From Neocallimastix lanati (nom. inval.) (lineage: Eukaryota; Neocallimastigomycota; Neocallimastigomycetes; Neocallimastigales; Neocallimastigaceae): 64,000 nucleotides of DNA. This document shows, piece after piece, positions 47,007 to 57,237 of this stretch. The notes beneath the pieces were generated by a model. The model was given only the letters and a program-made list of their open reading frames with translations, did not search any database and was not told the origin of the DNA. A program made the position numbers and the translations under genes. The stretch lies in the NCBI GenBank assembly GCA_016946835.1, contig JACVTC010000132.1:147501-211500 (forward strand), given 5' to 3'. Numbering within the stretch: the first letter of the stretch is position 1; every line of letters begins with the position of its first letter.

Positions 47007-48470
47007 AAAAAATCTATCAAAATTATCTGGGTTCACATCTTCCATATACTTATATTTTGAACTATTAAAATAATAAAAAATTTGACTATAAGATATTTTT
47101 TTTTTAGACTAGGAAAAAAATACACTTCCAGTGCTTTATTAAATAGATGAATATATTTTTATGTATTACATTTTTTAAAAAAAATATATTATATAATTTA
47201 AAGATAAAATTAATATGAATGTAAAAGATTAAGTAAAATAAAAAATAATAATAAAAAGAAAAAAAAAATTAATTAATAATAGAAAATTTAATGTAATAAA
47301 GAATAAAAATAAGTTCAATAGTAAAAAAAAAAAAAAATATCGATCTGATGTATACTATGTGTAATAACATGATCACCAGTTAAATCTAAAATAATAAAAC
47401 AAAGAAGTAACATCTTTAAAATAAATAATTTGGAATTCACAAAACTCTCCCCTGAACCACAAGAAAGATCATTAAAAATTGAATTATTTACTATAGGTTT
47501 GATAATAGAAAGTAATTTGACATTTTAACAATAATTTATTTAATCAACTATGTAGGTCTTATTACACAAAAAAAAAAAAAAAAAAAAAAAAAATACCTAA
47601 ATTAATTTTATATATATAAATTATTTATTTATTTATTATTTACTTTATTCATTTATTATTTATTACTTTCATTTTATAATATTTTAATAATATATAATCA
47701 TATATATTTAATATATTATAATTTTACATATTATTTAAAATAAATATATATCAAAAAAAAAACTGAGTTCCTAAATTAAGTTCGTCAACTTTACCATTAA
47801 TATAATTCACAAATCCTAATATTGAAACATCGCTTGAACCTATTAATTCTAAAGAATTACCACTATTACTACTAACCAAGATTATCTTATTTTTTTGATA
47901 ATGAGGACCTATATCAATTGTAGCATTATTTGAATTATTAATATTATAATAAAATTTATAGCAACATGATAAAAAAAATTAAAAAAAAAAAAAAATATAA
48001 AATAAAAATTAAAGAAAATTATCTAAAGAAAAAAATATAAAATAAAAATTAAAGAAAATTATCTAATTTTAACATTTTATTAGTATAAAAAATATATTAT
48101 TTATAATTATAATATTTAATTAGTTCGATTTAACGAATAACTTGTATATTTTATTTTTATTTAATTTTTTAAATATTAAAAAAAAAATAAAAAAATTTAT
48201 TTAATTTAGAAAAAAAGAAAAATATAACATTACTAAAACAAAAAAAAAAAAAAATAAAATATTAAATTTCTTTTTTAATGATTTTATATTTAATGATTGA
48301 AAATTTGAAAATAGATGAAATGAATTATTGAATAATCATTTTCTAAAAATTTTATTTATATTATTCAAATGAAACTTGATAATATTCATATTCATTACAT
48401 ATAGCAACACTATTTGGAATAATATTATAAATTTTGCTCTTAAACAAGGAAAAGCAAAAAGAATTATTAT
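47007..48470. other. Flank of the GH43 duplication and A/T spacer
   Basis: 47108-47325 matches 61030-61258 (CACTTCCAGTGCTTTATTAA, TAAATAGATGAATATAT, AATTTAATGTAATAAAGAAT), so the segmental duplication resumes here after LINE and MITE insertions. The rest is A/T-rich except for coding relics on the minus strand (next entry). Confidence 0.65.
47340..47950 (-). pseudogene. Possible relic of a carbohydrate-binding-module gene
   Basis: From 47950 to 47765 the minus strand reads NNSNNATIDIGPHYQKNKII, then LVSSNSGNSLELIGSSDVSI and LGFVNYINGKVDELNLGTQ. It resembles the CBM6-like module of the GH43 genes (DLG...ITLKA...NGATIKVCVGS...VLGYVD). Farther on, 47530-47340 reads IVNNSIFNDLSCGSGESFVN. No start, catalytic domain or dockerin is seen. 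The assignment rests on a by-eye alignment. Confidence 0.4.
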
Positions 48471-49064
48471 CCACGATATTTTCTCCACATGAAGTTCATG
48501 CTTTATCTATGTAGCCACCAAAACAATGCTATCATAGGAATATTTCTTGGTTTTAACTTATAATCCAATTTTTACATAATTATTGATTACAAGACGCTTA
48601 GAACATATTTAGTTAAAGAAGTTGTTTTTGATGAATTAATACCAGGAAAATTAACACTTAATAATGTTGAAACCAATAACACTTCAACAAACCATTTCAA
48701 TCGAGATAATCACTCATTACATATCAAAAACGATTAAAAGATAATAAACTTAGAGACTTCTAACGATCAAAATTCAATACTATCAATAGTAACCAAGTCA
48801 ATTCCAACAATGCCAATATACAAAAAGATGAACAAACTAACTTTACCATTGATAATTCAATTGGTTCATCTAGCATTACACTAATAAATAAAGATAAGGG
48901 TAAAAATAAGTTGATTGAATGTGATTCTCATAATGAATCTAACTCAGATATTGAAATAACAGATGAAAATTATCAAGAACATATCAATGAAGATAATATT
49001 TAAAATAATAATGAAAATGTAAACAACCATGATAATATTGTCAACAGATTATCTTCAAATTTTG
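48470..49064 (+). mobile_element. Ty1/copia fragment (integrase-RT linker)
   Basis: Reads IIGIFLGFNL, a stop, then IIIDYKTLRTYLVKEVVFDE (48570-48640), the segment after the integrase in copia polyproteins, followed by an Asn/Asp/Ser-rich linker (CDSHNESNSDIEITDENYQE). It is interrupted by stops and shifts. It abuts MULE transposase sequence at about 49065. Confidence 0.55.
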
Positions 49065-49913
49065 ATATTCAAAAATTCTAATATTATTATTTTTCGGTCA
49101 CCATTCCAAGTAAAATAATTATGCAATATAATATAGATTTTTTTGAAGATGGTATATTTAAAATTGCACCAAAATGTGGTTATCAAGTGTTCATTACTAG
49201 AACTTATGTTATGGAATTGAATAGTTAATACACTACTTCCTTTTCAATATTAAATTATAAAGAAAAACGAATTTATGAAGCGTTATTTGAAGAAATAAAA
49301 CAAAATGCCAAAAAAAAAAATAATAATATAATAATTACACCAAAAAATTTTCATTGTGATTTTGAAAAAGATATTTTTAGTATTATTAAAAACGTGTTTC
49401 CTGATATAAATATCAAATACTGTACTTAACATTATAAAAGAGCATTATAAATTAAAAAAAAATAAATCATGTCGTAAAAGAGTAGAAAATAATATTGATT
49501 ATATATTCATTGTATGTTTATTTCAAACTTTCCTTTTATAAAACCTGAATATATAAATGATATTTATAATAAAATTAAAAGTGAGTGTCTTGAACTTATA
49601 TATGACAATTTTTTAGAATTTTTAAAAATACTTTGAAATAACTTATTTAAAAGATTATGAAATTAAACATTGGAATTATTATGATATTATAGAGCATATA
49701 ACAAATAATGACTCAGAATCATTCAACAATTACTTAAACGACTTATTTCCAAAAAATCCTCATTTTTATAAATTTCTATTAACTTTATAAAAAGTAAATT
49801 TATTATTCTATGATGATTACAAAATGAGGAAAAGTAGAGCTTGGGGAAAAAAAATTAAGACAAACTGATGAAATAAATGCATTAATTAAATACTACAAAA
49901 ATATGGAAATACC

Positions 49914-49959
<46 letters not shown>

Positions 49960-50020
49960 AATTCGTTGAATTATGGTTGAAGTGTTTAAGAGATTTAAAT
50001 ATTAAAATTATTAATTAAAA
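49065..50020 (+). pseudogene. MULE transposase, copy D, heavily mutated
   Basis: Reads IIMQYNIDFFEDGIFKIAPK (first Asp), CGYQVFITRTYVMELNS, PKNFHCDFEKDIFSIIKN (second Asp), YCT-stop-HYKRAL with TAA where Trp is expected, then ITNNDSESFNNYLNDLFPKN (third acid) and a C-terminal basic region, interrupted by a 37-nt A-run at about 49918-49956. It keeps all three catalytic acids but several stops. The FLYWCH half is missing, replaced by copia sequence. No TIRs found. Confidence 0.75.
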
Positions 50021-50204
50021 AATAATAATTAATATTTAACAAAAAAATGAATGAAAATGATCAATAAAATTTGTCGAATTACAATTAATTAAAATCATAT
50101 ATAAAATTATATATAAATTTTTATCAAAGTTATTAATTTTATATATAATATATAATATTATATATAAAATTTTAAATGTAATTGATTAGTGCTTATTACT
50201 TGTT

Positions 50205-50495
50205 AATTTCTTGAAGGTATAAAGTTCTTTTGTTTAACAACAAGTGTAATGCATTTACTGATTCTAAAGGACATTTCATTTCTAATAACCCAATCACGAG
50301 CTTTATTTAAAATGTTTCTAAGAGGGGATTTCATAGGGGCCAACAAAACAAGGTTATCATCAAATAGGCCACTACAATATTATTTTTCTTTAAATAATCA
50401 CATCATAATTCTTGAATTTACCAAATACATCATTGATATATATATTAAATAAAATAGGTGATAAAGGATACACTATGATGTATTGGAAATTCTTT
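50205..50495 (-). mobile_element. LINE reverse-transcriptase palm fragment
   Basis: Minus strand reads YPLSPILFNIYINDVFGKFK, a stop, then after a shift GLFDDNLVLLAPMKSPLRNI and NKARDWVIRNEMSFRISKC. These are LINE RT blocks; the usual FADD box is altered to FDDN. This is the domain missing from the LINE copies at 44705 and 61262. Inactive fragment. Confidence 0.72.
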
Positions 50496-51455
50496 TGAAA
50501 CTTTACTGAAATTCAAAATGCTTTTGATAAAATTAAATCGAAATTTTCTTCCTCTTCAGTCTTAGTCTACCCTGATAGAGAAATACATTTTATGGTTGAA
50601 ACAGATAGCAGTAATTTTGCCATAGGAGCTATTCTTTCTCAATCCTCTTCAAAAGATAATAAGGTTCATCCAGTTGCCTTTTATTCTAGATCCTTTAATC
50701 AAGCCGAAAGAAATTACCCCATTTATGATAAAGAGCTTTTGGCCATAGTTTTAGCTTTAGAGAATTGGAGCCATCTACTAAAAGGTACTGAAAAACCCTT
50801 TACTATTTTTTCAGACCACAGCAATCTTCTTTATCAAAAAAAACCAGAAAAAATGACGCAAAGACTTGTTTGTTGGTCACTTTTCTTATCAGAATTTAAC
50901 TTTAAAATAGTTTATCGTGCTGGATCTTCAAACGGAAAACTAGACGCCCTTTTAAGAAGACCAGATTATATCCTACCTTCTTTTGATTCATCTTCTGAAG
51001 ACATTCCATTTTCTGTTCTACTCCCCGAAAAAATCCTTGTTTCAGTTTCTACTAAATCCGTCCTTTCCAATAGAATCTCAATGAATGCAAAAACGATTAA
51101 TTTTATCATAATATTTGTGAATACCTAGATAACAAAACAAGAATCTCCCTATTCTTCATCCCAAGATTGATAAATTTCCCTTAAGTAATAGCTTTTTACT
51201 TTTCAATAATAAACTCTATGTTCCACCTAATTGTTGTTCTTATGTTCTGAACATTTGCCATGACTTCCTCTAGACACTTTGGAATAAAGAAAACTTTTAA
51301 TCTTTTAAATCGTAACTTTTGGTGGCTATCTTCCAATCTTAATACAAAAACTATGTTCGTTCATGTGAAATTTGTTGCGGTTCAAAAACCGTCATGCACA
51401 AACCTTATGGATTTCTTAATCCTCTCGATATTCCAGATCCTATACAAAATAATTT
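50495..51455 (+). mobile_element. Ty3/gypsy fragment: RNase H and integrase zinc finger
   Basis: Reads the RT-RNase H connection (NAFDKIKSKF...YPDREIHFMVETDSSN), then RNase H from 50592: FAIGAILSQS, HPVAFYSRSFNQAERNYPIY, DKELLAIVLALENW, FTIFSDHSNLLY and VYRAGSSNGKLDALLRRPDY. From 51250 a broken HHCC integrase finger follows (ICHD...SRHFGIKKTFNLLNRNFWW... SCEICCGS) to NPLDIPDP. RT palm and integrase core are absent. This fills exactly the segment missing from the gypsy copy at 31466. Confidence 0.85.
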
Positions 51456-51765
51456 AAAATATAATATCCCAAATATTAAACATCATTAATTAATATTATA
51501 ATGATGAGAAAATCCAAATACATAAAATCCTTTTAAAAATTTGGATTTTAGTGGGAAGAAGGCAAAATAAAATAAAAATTATAAAGTATTAAAGAAAAGT
51601 CATTTAACTGATTCTTTGAGCTAATTATTTAAAAATAATATTATCTTGGACATGAATAAAATAGCCTAATAGTAAAAATTAACAAAAATTAATTATCAAG
51701 AAAAAATTAACTGTACAATTGAATTTTAATCAATTATGAAACATTTTATATTATTTACTAATAAA

Positions 51766-52110
51766 TTTAAATAACTAGAATAATATAATTAATTATAAAT
51801 ACAATCAATTTTAATACCCCAATATTAAGATTTATCACGGACAACAATATTTATTTAACAATTAATTTTAATAGTTATCGCTAAAACTACAAAGAGAAAA
51901 TATATAAAAGTTAGCTAATCTATAAAACAGATTATAATTGTAAGTGATGTAAAACCCAATATATAAGAGGTATTCACACAAATTGAGATGGTATAATATT
52001 ACCTTTCAAGAGAAAGGTTTCCTTCATATAAATGGTAATATATAAACCATATATTATAAGAGATGTTTTAGATACATCTAATATTAATGGTGTAATAATA
52101 TTAAATATTT
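51766..52110 (+). repeat. LTR-like dispersed repeat, copy 2 (plus)
   Basis: Inverse copy of 35651-36213, sharing the CCCAATATATAAGAG stretch and ATTCACACAAATT. Copies lie in opposite orientation 16 kb apart. Confidence 0.7.
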
Positions 52111-52251
52111 TTAGGGGGAAATTATTAGATAATAAATATATTAAAAAATTATTTTAGAAATATAATGTAAAATTACTTTATTCATCTAAAATTAAAGGTT
52201 AATATAGAATAGTAATAAATAATAGTTTAATAATATCAAGTTAATATTATA

Positions 52252-52370
52252 AAATAGGATAATTTTATATATATATATATATTTCCCAGTAAACCAATTT
52301 ATTCATTATTGAATAGGATAATTTTATATATACATATTTACCAGTAAACCAATTTATTCATTATTGAATA
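52252..52370 (+). repeat. Two-copy tandem duplication (about 58 bp)
   Basis: AATAGGATAATTTTATATAT followed by CAGTAAACCAATTTATTCAT and TATTG occurs twice head to tail; copies differ by TA-repeat length and one extra C. Confidence 0.85.
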
Positions 52371-52588
52371 ACTAGGTTTTAAGGGGGAATGATAGAATAT
52401 GTGAAATGTATGAAAAATAAGCTTCAAATATATTGAAACATATTGTAATATAAATAATGTATAAGCCACAATTTATTAATATAAAAGTATTTAATTTAGA
52501 ATAATTAAGTGCTAGTAATTTATCATATATAAATAAAATTGACATAATAATAAACCATAAATTTTATTTTATTTTACTTTATTTTATT

Positions 52589-52864
52589 CAATCTCTACTT
52601 TATATTCATATTCTACTATTTGTTTTATTTTATTCAATCTGTACTTATATTTAATATTCTACTATTTATTTTATTTTATTCAATCTGTACTTATATTTAA
52701 TATTCTACTATTTATTTTATTTTATCCAATCTGTACTTATATTTAATATTCTACTATTTATTTTATTTTGTTCAATCTGTACTTATATTTAATATTCTAC
52801 TATTTATTTTATTTTATTCAATCTGTACTTATATTTAATATTCTACTATTTATTTAATTATTTA
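52589..52864 (+). repeat. 46-bp minisatellite, six copies
   Basis: Units start with CAATCT at 52589, 52635, 52681, 52727, 52773 and 52819, each 46 bp, containing GTACTTATATTTAATATTCT and CTACTATTTATTTTATTT. The same unit occurs in both orientations inside MULE B (37017-37771). It lies directly upstream of MULE copy C, at the matching place. Confidence 0.9.
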
Positions 52865-52980
52865 TTTTTTTACAAATAATTGAAAAACTAATTTTTCAAA
52901 ATTAATATTAAGAATAATATTGGATAATTAATATAATAATTTTAATTATATAATTAAAAAATATTTATAAAAATATAGAA

Positions 52981-53440
52981 ATGGAAGAAAATCTAATTAT
53001 TGATGTAAGTGAGTATAACAAAGGAAAAGAACAAATTATTATTAATAAAAAATATAAATTTAATTTTTCATATATAAGAAAAGATAATTCCAAAGTTTAT
53101 AAATGTACCGAATATAAAAAAGTAAATAAATGTAAATCTTTTATTATTTTAAATGATAAGAAAGAAATATTAAAATATGATAGTTCACATAATCATCCTG
53201 AAAAAGAATACGATGTATCTCTATCTATAATGAAACATAAAATTAAAGATGGAATTGAAAAAAGTTCAATTCCTTTTGGTATAAAAATAAAACCCTTATA
53301 TAATATAATTTCTAAAAAATGGGATTTATATGTCCAGAATATAATTCAAATAAATCCCAAATATCAAGAAATTTAAAATAAAAAACTACCATCCAACATT
53401 TGCTGAAATTCCTAATGAATCTGAATATTTAATTTATAAA
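52981..53440 (+). pseudogene. MULE transposase, copy C, N-terminal half of a deletion derivative
   Basis: The open segment 52981-53376 reads MEENLIIDVSEYNKGKEQII and a full FLYWCH-like finger (YKCTEYKKVNKCKSFIIL ... SSHNHP). The leader before it (52868-52980) is nearly identical to that of copy B. After SEYL at about 53430 the sequence jumps to the 3' end of copy B (TTTATAAAGCTTATTAAATT, matching about 39003), so the catalytic core is deleted. It cannot transpose alone; the intact finger could still bind DNA. Confidence 0.82.
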
Positions 53441-53656
53441 GCTTATTAAATTTATACAATTTAAATAAATATTCAAATACGTCTGTATAATTTATAATTT
53501 ATCATTATAATTATTATTTTTTTTAATAACATTTAAATAAAAGAATTAAAATCATAAAATCTAATCATCTAAATTATCACTTGATTAATTATCATATGAT
53601 TTTTAAAATGATATGCAGGACTTTTGTGTACAATAATTTATAAGCAATAGGTTTTT

Positions 53657-53664
53657 AAAATAAT
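53657..53664 (+). repeat. 8-bp target-site duplication, left copy
   Basis: AAAATAAT precedes GGAGTGTGTGG; the identical 8-mer follows the element at 54978-54985. Confidence 0.8.
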
Positions 53665-54131
53665 GGAGTGTGTGGCATTTCGCAAAATTTTAATAAATAG
53701 ATAAATAAATAATAAAATAAATAAATAATAAAAAAATGAAAAATAAAAAAAATATAAAATAAAAAAAAAAAATAAAAAATAAAAATTATAAAATATAAAT
53801 TATAAAATAAAAAATATAAAAATATAAAATATAAAATATAAAATATAAAATATAAATTATAAAATAAAAAATATAAAAATATAAAATATAAAATATAAAA
53901 TATAAAATATAAAATATAAAATATAAAATATAAAATATAAAATATAAAATATAAAATATAAAATATAAAATATAAAATAAAAAATAAAAAAAATAAAAAA
54001 TAAAAAAAATAAAAAATAAAAAAAATAAAAAATAAAAAAAATAAAGAATAAAAAAAATAAAAAAAATAGATTCCACCTAAAATCATCTAACTTTGTGCTA
54101 CTTTTAACACCCTTTTTTTATGATGTCCTCA

Positions 54132-54190
<59 letters not shown>

Positions 54191-54977
54191 GAATTATTTA
54201 TAAATATTTCTTTTATTAAAAAAATTTATTAATAATTTAAGATTTTTTTAAAATACTGCGCAAGGACTTAAAAGGTGTTTTTTAATTTTAATAGTTCTAT
54301 TTTAAATTATTATTCTTTACATCTTTTAAATTATTAATACTTAATTTTATATATATATAAAATTATTAATTATATATATTTATTGAAATTTTATAAAACG
54401 TTTAAATCGCATAATAAAATATTTTATTTTTTTTAAGCTTTAATTCTAATGAATATTTATTATTATATAATTATATTATTATATAATTACATCTTTTAAA
54501 TTATTAATACTTATTTTTATATATATATATAATTATAATTAATTATATATATTTATTGAAATATTAAAGCTTTAAAAAAATAAAATATTTTATTATGCGT
54601 TTTAAACGTTTTATAATATTTCAATACCCATAATAAAATATTTTATTTTTTAAAGCTTTAATTCTAATGAATATTTATTATTATATAATGTATATTTATT
54701 ATATATAAGTATATATATATTTTTCTTTTTTTAAAAATTAAATTTTAAATTTATTTATTTATTATAGTCTTATTTAGTTATTTTTATTTATTTAGTTATT
54801 TATTTAAAATATATATATTATTTATTTGTTTTATTATTAATTTATTTATTTATTAACTTTAAAAAATTTTTGAGAGATGAAACTTTTCCTAAATGAAATT
54901 TTGCGAAATGAAATTTTTTATGAAATTTTCCGAAATGAAACTTTCCTAAATGAAATTTTTCGAAATGCACCTCCCCC
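53665..54977. mobile_element. Non-autonomous TIR element (1313 bp)
   Basis: The left end GGAGTGTGTGGCATTTCGCA and the complement of the right end GGGGGAGGTGCATTTCGAAA match MULE-type termini. AAAATAAT is duplicated on both sides. The host repeat is uninterrupted at 23104-23475, a paralogous empty site that confirms the boundaries. Contents: an AAAATAT heptamer array (about 53760-54065), a poly(T) of about 55 nt (54133-54187), and several GAAATGAAAYTTTYC-type motifs next to the right end (54895-54965). No gene; long frames across the heptamer array are artefacts. Confidence 0.85.
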
Positions 54978-54985
54978 AAAATAAT

Positions 54986-55273
54986 GATTGTTTAGTAAAA
55001 TTTATTAATAAAATTATAATATTCGTACAATTAAAATAATAATTCTAATTCCTAAAAATTTACAAGAGAGTCCTCTATTTCTAATATAAATAATTTAATC
55101 TACTTATAAAAAATAGATAATATATTAATTATATAATCAAATATATAGAACTATATAAATTTTATATGAATTAAAGTATTATAATTATAATTATAATAAT
55201 ATATATTGAAATAAAATAAAATAAAATAATTATTATCAAAAAGATAATTATTATTATTAAATATACAAATAAT
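54986..55273 (-). repeat. Dispersed repeat, interrupted copy
   Basis: Inverse match to 23104-23405; the remaining end of the same repeat is at 53610-53664, on the other side of the 1313-bp insertion. Its left boundary touches MULE transposase coding sequence at about 55273. Confidence 0.8.
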
Positions 55274-55426
55274 GTATGATTTACATTTTTTAATTGTTTT
55301 ATATTCAGTACATTTGAATACTTTTGTCTTACTCGTTATATACCATAAATTAAATTTATATTTTCTGTTTACAATGATGTGGTTTTTTTCTTTATTAGTT
55401 TCACTTATTTCTAATTGATCATCCAT
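55274..55426 (-). pseudogene. MULE transposase N-terminal fragment
   Basis: Minus strand from 55426 reads MDDQLEISETNKEKNHIIVN, then RKYKFNLWYITSKTKVFKCT and EYKTIKKCKSYII, nearly the same as MULE A at 26593, then breaks off into repeat sequence. The start region (TTATAAATATTTTAAA with the MDDQ codons) is duplicated at about 55558-55620. Confidence 0.8.
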
Positions 55427-56387
55427 TTATTATAAATATTTTAAATTAAAAGCTTTATTTTTTAATTTTTTTTGTTTTAATCTATTTTTTTATCTTATAT
55501 TTTAATTTAATCTTTTTTTTTTTTTTATTTTTTTATTTTACTTTATTATACTTATTTTTAATTGATCATCCATTTATTATAAATATTTTAAATAAAAAGT
55601 TTTATTTTTTAATTTTTTTTGTTTTAATCTATTTTTTTTTATTTTTTATTTTACTTTATTATTTTTTTTTAATTTTTTATTTTACTTTTTTATTTATTTT
55701 TTTTTTTACTATAAATGTTAATAATTGAATTTCGACATAATTTATGTTATGTAAATATGTAAATAAATTAAGTTTTATTTTATTTTATTTTAATTATTTT
55801 ATTTTGTAATATTTTTATATATTTTTATATGTTATAATTATTATAAATATTTTATTATTTATATTATACTTTTTATAATATTTAACTAAATAATTAATTC
55901 TTATTATTTTAAAACAGTTTATAATTAAAGAGTATTATATAAAGAATACTTTTTCTTTATATTTATTCCTTGCAATACAATTAAAATTATATTAGTAAAA
56001 TTGCCATAATCAAAATATATTTTTATTAATAAAAGTAGTTTAATAATATTAAAATATGAATTTATAAAATTTATCATTTAATTAAATAAATAGATTTAAA
56101 TTATAAAATAAATAAATAAAGGAATTAATAAAACTATATAATATATTACATAAATAAATAAATACATAAATAAAACTATGCCGAATAACTTATTAACAAA
56201 TTAATAATATAAAACTATAATAATTAATATAAAAATATATTAAACTTTATTCAATATTCTAACATGTGTTTTCATATATATATATAAATTTTAAATGAAA
56301 TTTTTATTTTTAAATGGAAATTTACTTCTTCATTATACATCATTTATTTATTATCTAATAAATAAATTATGTTAAATGACATATGAC
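55427..56387. other. A/T-rich spacer with MULE leader debris
   Basis: 55430-55710 holds two tandem copies of the MULE A-type leader. 55733-55750 contains TTTCGACATAATTTATG, matching the MULE A terminus but with no partner. The rest is simple sequence. Confidence 0.6.
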
Positions 56388-56676
56388 AAATAATAAATAA
56401 TAAATAATAAATAATAAATAATAAATAATAAATAATAAATAATAAATAATAAATAATAAATAATAAATAATAAATAATAAATAATAAATAATAAATAATA
56501 AATAATAAATAATAATAAATAATAAATAATAAATAATAAATAATAAATAATAAATAATAAATAATAAATAATAAATAATAAATAATAAATAATAAATAAT
56601 AATAAATAATAAATAATAAATAATAAATAATAAATAATAAATAATAAATAATAAATAATAAATAATAAATAATAAA
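56388..56676 (+). repeat. Heptamer array (TAATAAA)n, about 40 copies
   Basis: Nearly perfect head-to-tail heptamers over about 290 bp, with two short phase slips near 56512 and 56603. Each unit contains AATAAA. A second array of about eight copies is at 56822-56882. The homologous place in copy 1 (about 40680-40790) has only a few irregular units, so the array expanded after the duplication. Confidence 0.92.
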
Positions 56677-56974
56677 TTAATAAATAATAAGTACTTTATT
56701 CAATATTCTAACATGTGTTTTCATATATATATATAAATTGAAATTTTTATTTTTAAATGGAAATTTACTTCGTCATTATACATCATTTATTTATTATCTA
56801 ATAAATAAATTACGTTAAATGACAAATAATAAGTAATAAATAATAAATAATAAATAATAAATAATAAATAATAAATAATAATTAATAATTGATTAATTAT
56901 AAATAATTGATAAAAACATTAAAGATAATAAAAATATGAATCTTTATATTTTTCATATAAAATTTTTTTTTTTT

Positions 56975-57140
56975 ACAGACTAAAGACTTTTGTCTCCCCC
57001 ATATGTTAATATGGGTGTATGTTTAACTGTCATACCGGTACGGCGTCGATGCTTGCAACTCTCTATAAGCAAAGAAACTCCATATAGAAACACTCTACTC
57101 GATCCTCAAGGGAAAGCAGAGCCCACTACTTTCATATAAA
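56975..57140. repeat. Dispersed repeat relic, second copy
   Basis: G+C-richer block (GTACGGCGTCGATGCTTGC, GGAAAGCAGAGCCCACTAC) related to 440-615. It interrupts the upstream arm of the GH43 duplication and is absent from copy 1, so it is an insertion. Family unknown. Confidence 0.4.
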
Positions 57141-57237
57141 AATAATTAAAAATATTTTCATATTTATATAATTAAAAATATTTAATTTAATAGATATATA
57201 TAAAGTGGGGGAAGTGCGTTAGAAAAATTTCGTTTGA

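Larger units (their letters stand above)
51456..52588 (+). other. Retroelement flank and spacer
   Basis: Contains the LTR-like repeat at 51766-52110 and a tandem duplication at 52252-52370. GGGGGAA followed by TGATAG near 52388 could be a polypurine tract/LTR boundary, unproven. No genes. Confidence 0.5.

Noticed and set aside
50249-50452. 67-codon plus-strand frame
   Set aside because: Antisense shadow of a LINE reverse-transcriptase fragment legible on the minus strand.
53655-54086. 143- and 96-codon open frames, minus strand
   Set aside because: They arise from the AAAATAT heptamer array inside a transposon; purely repetitive F/I/L/Y.
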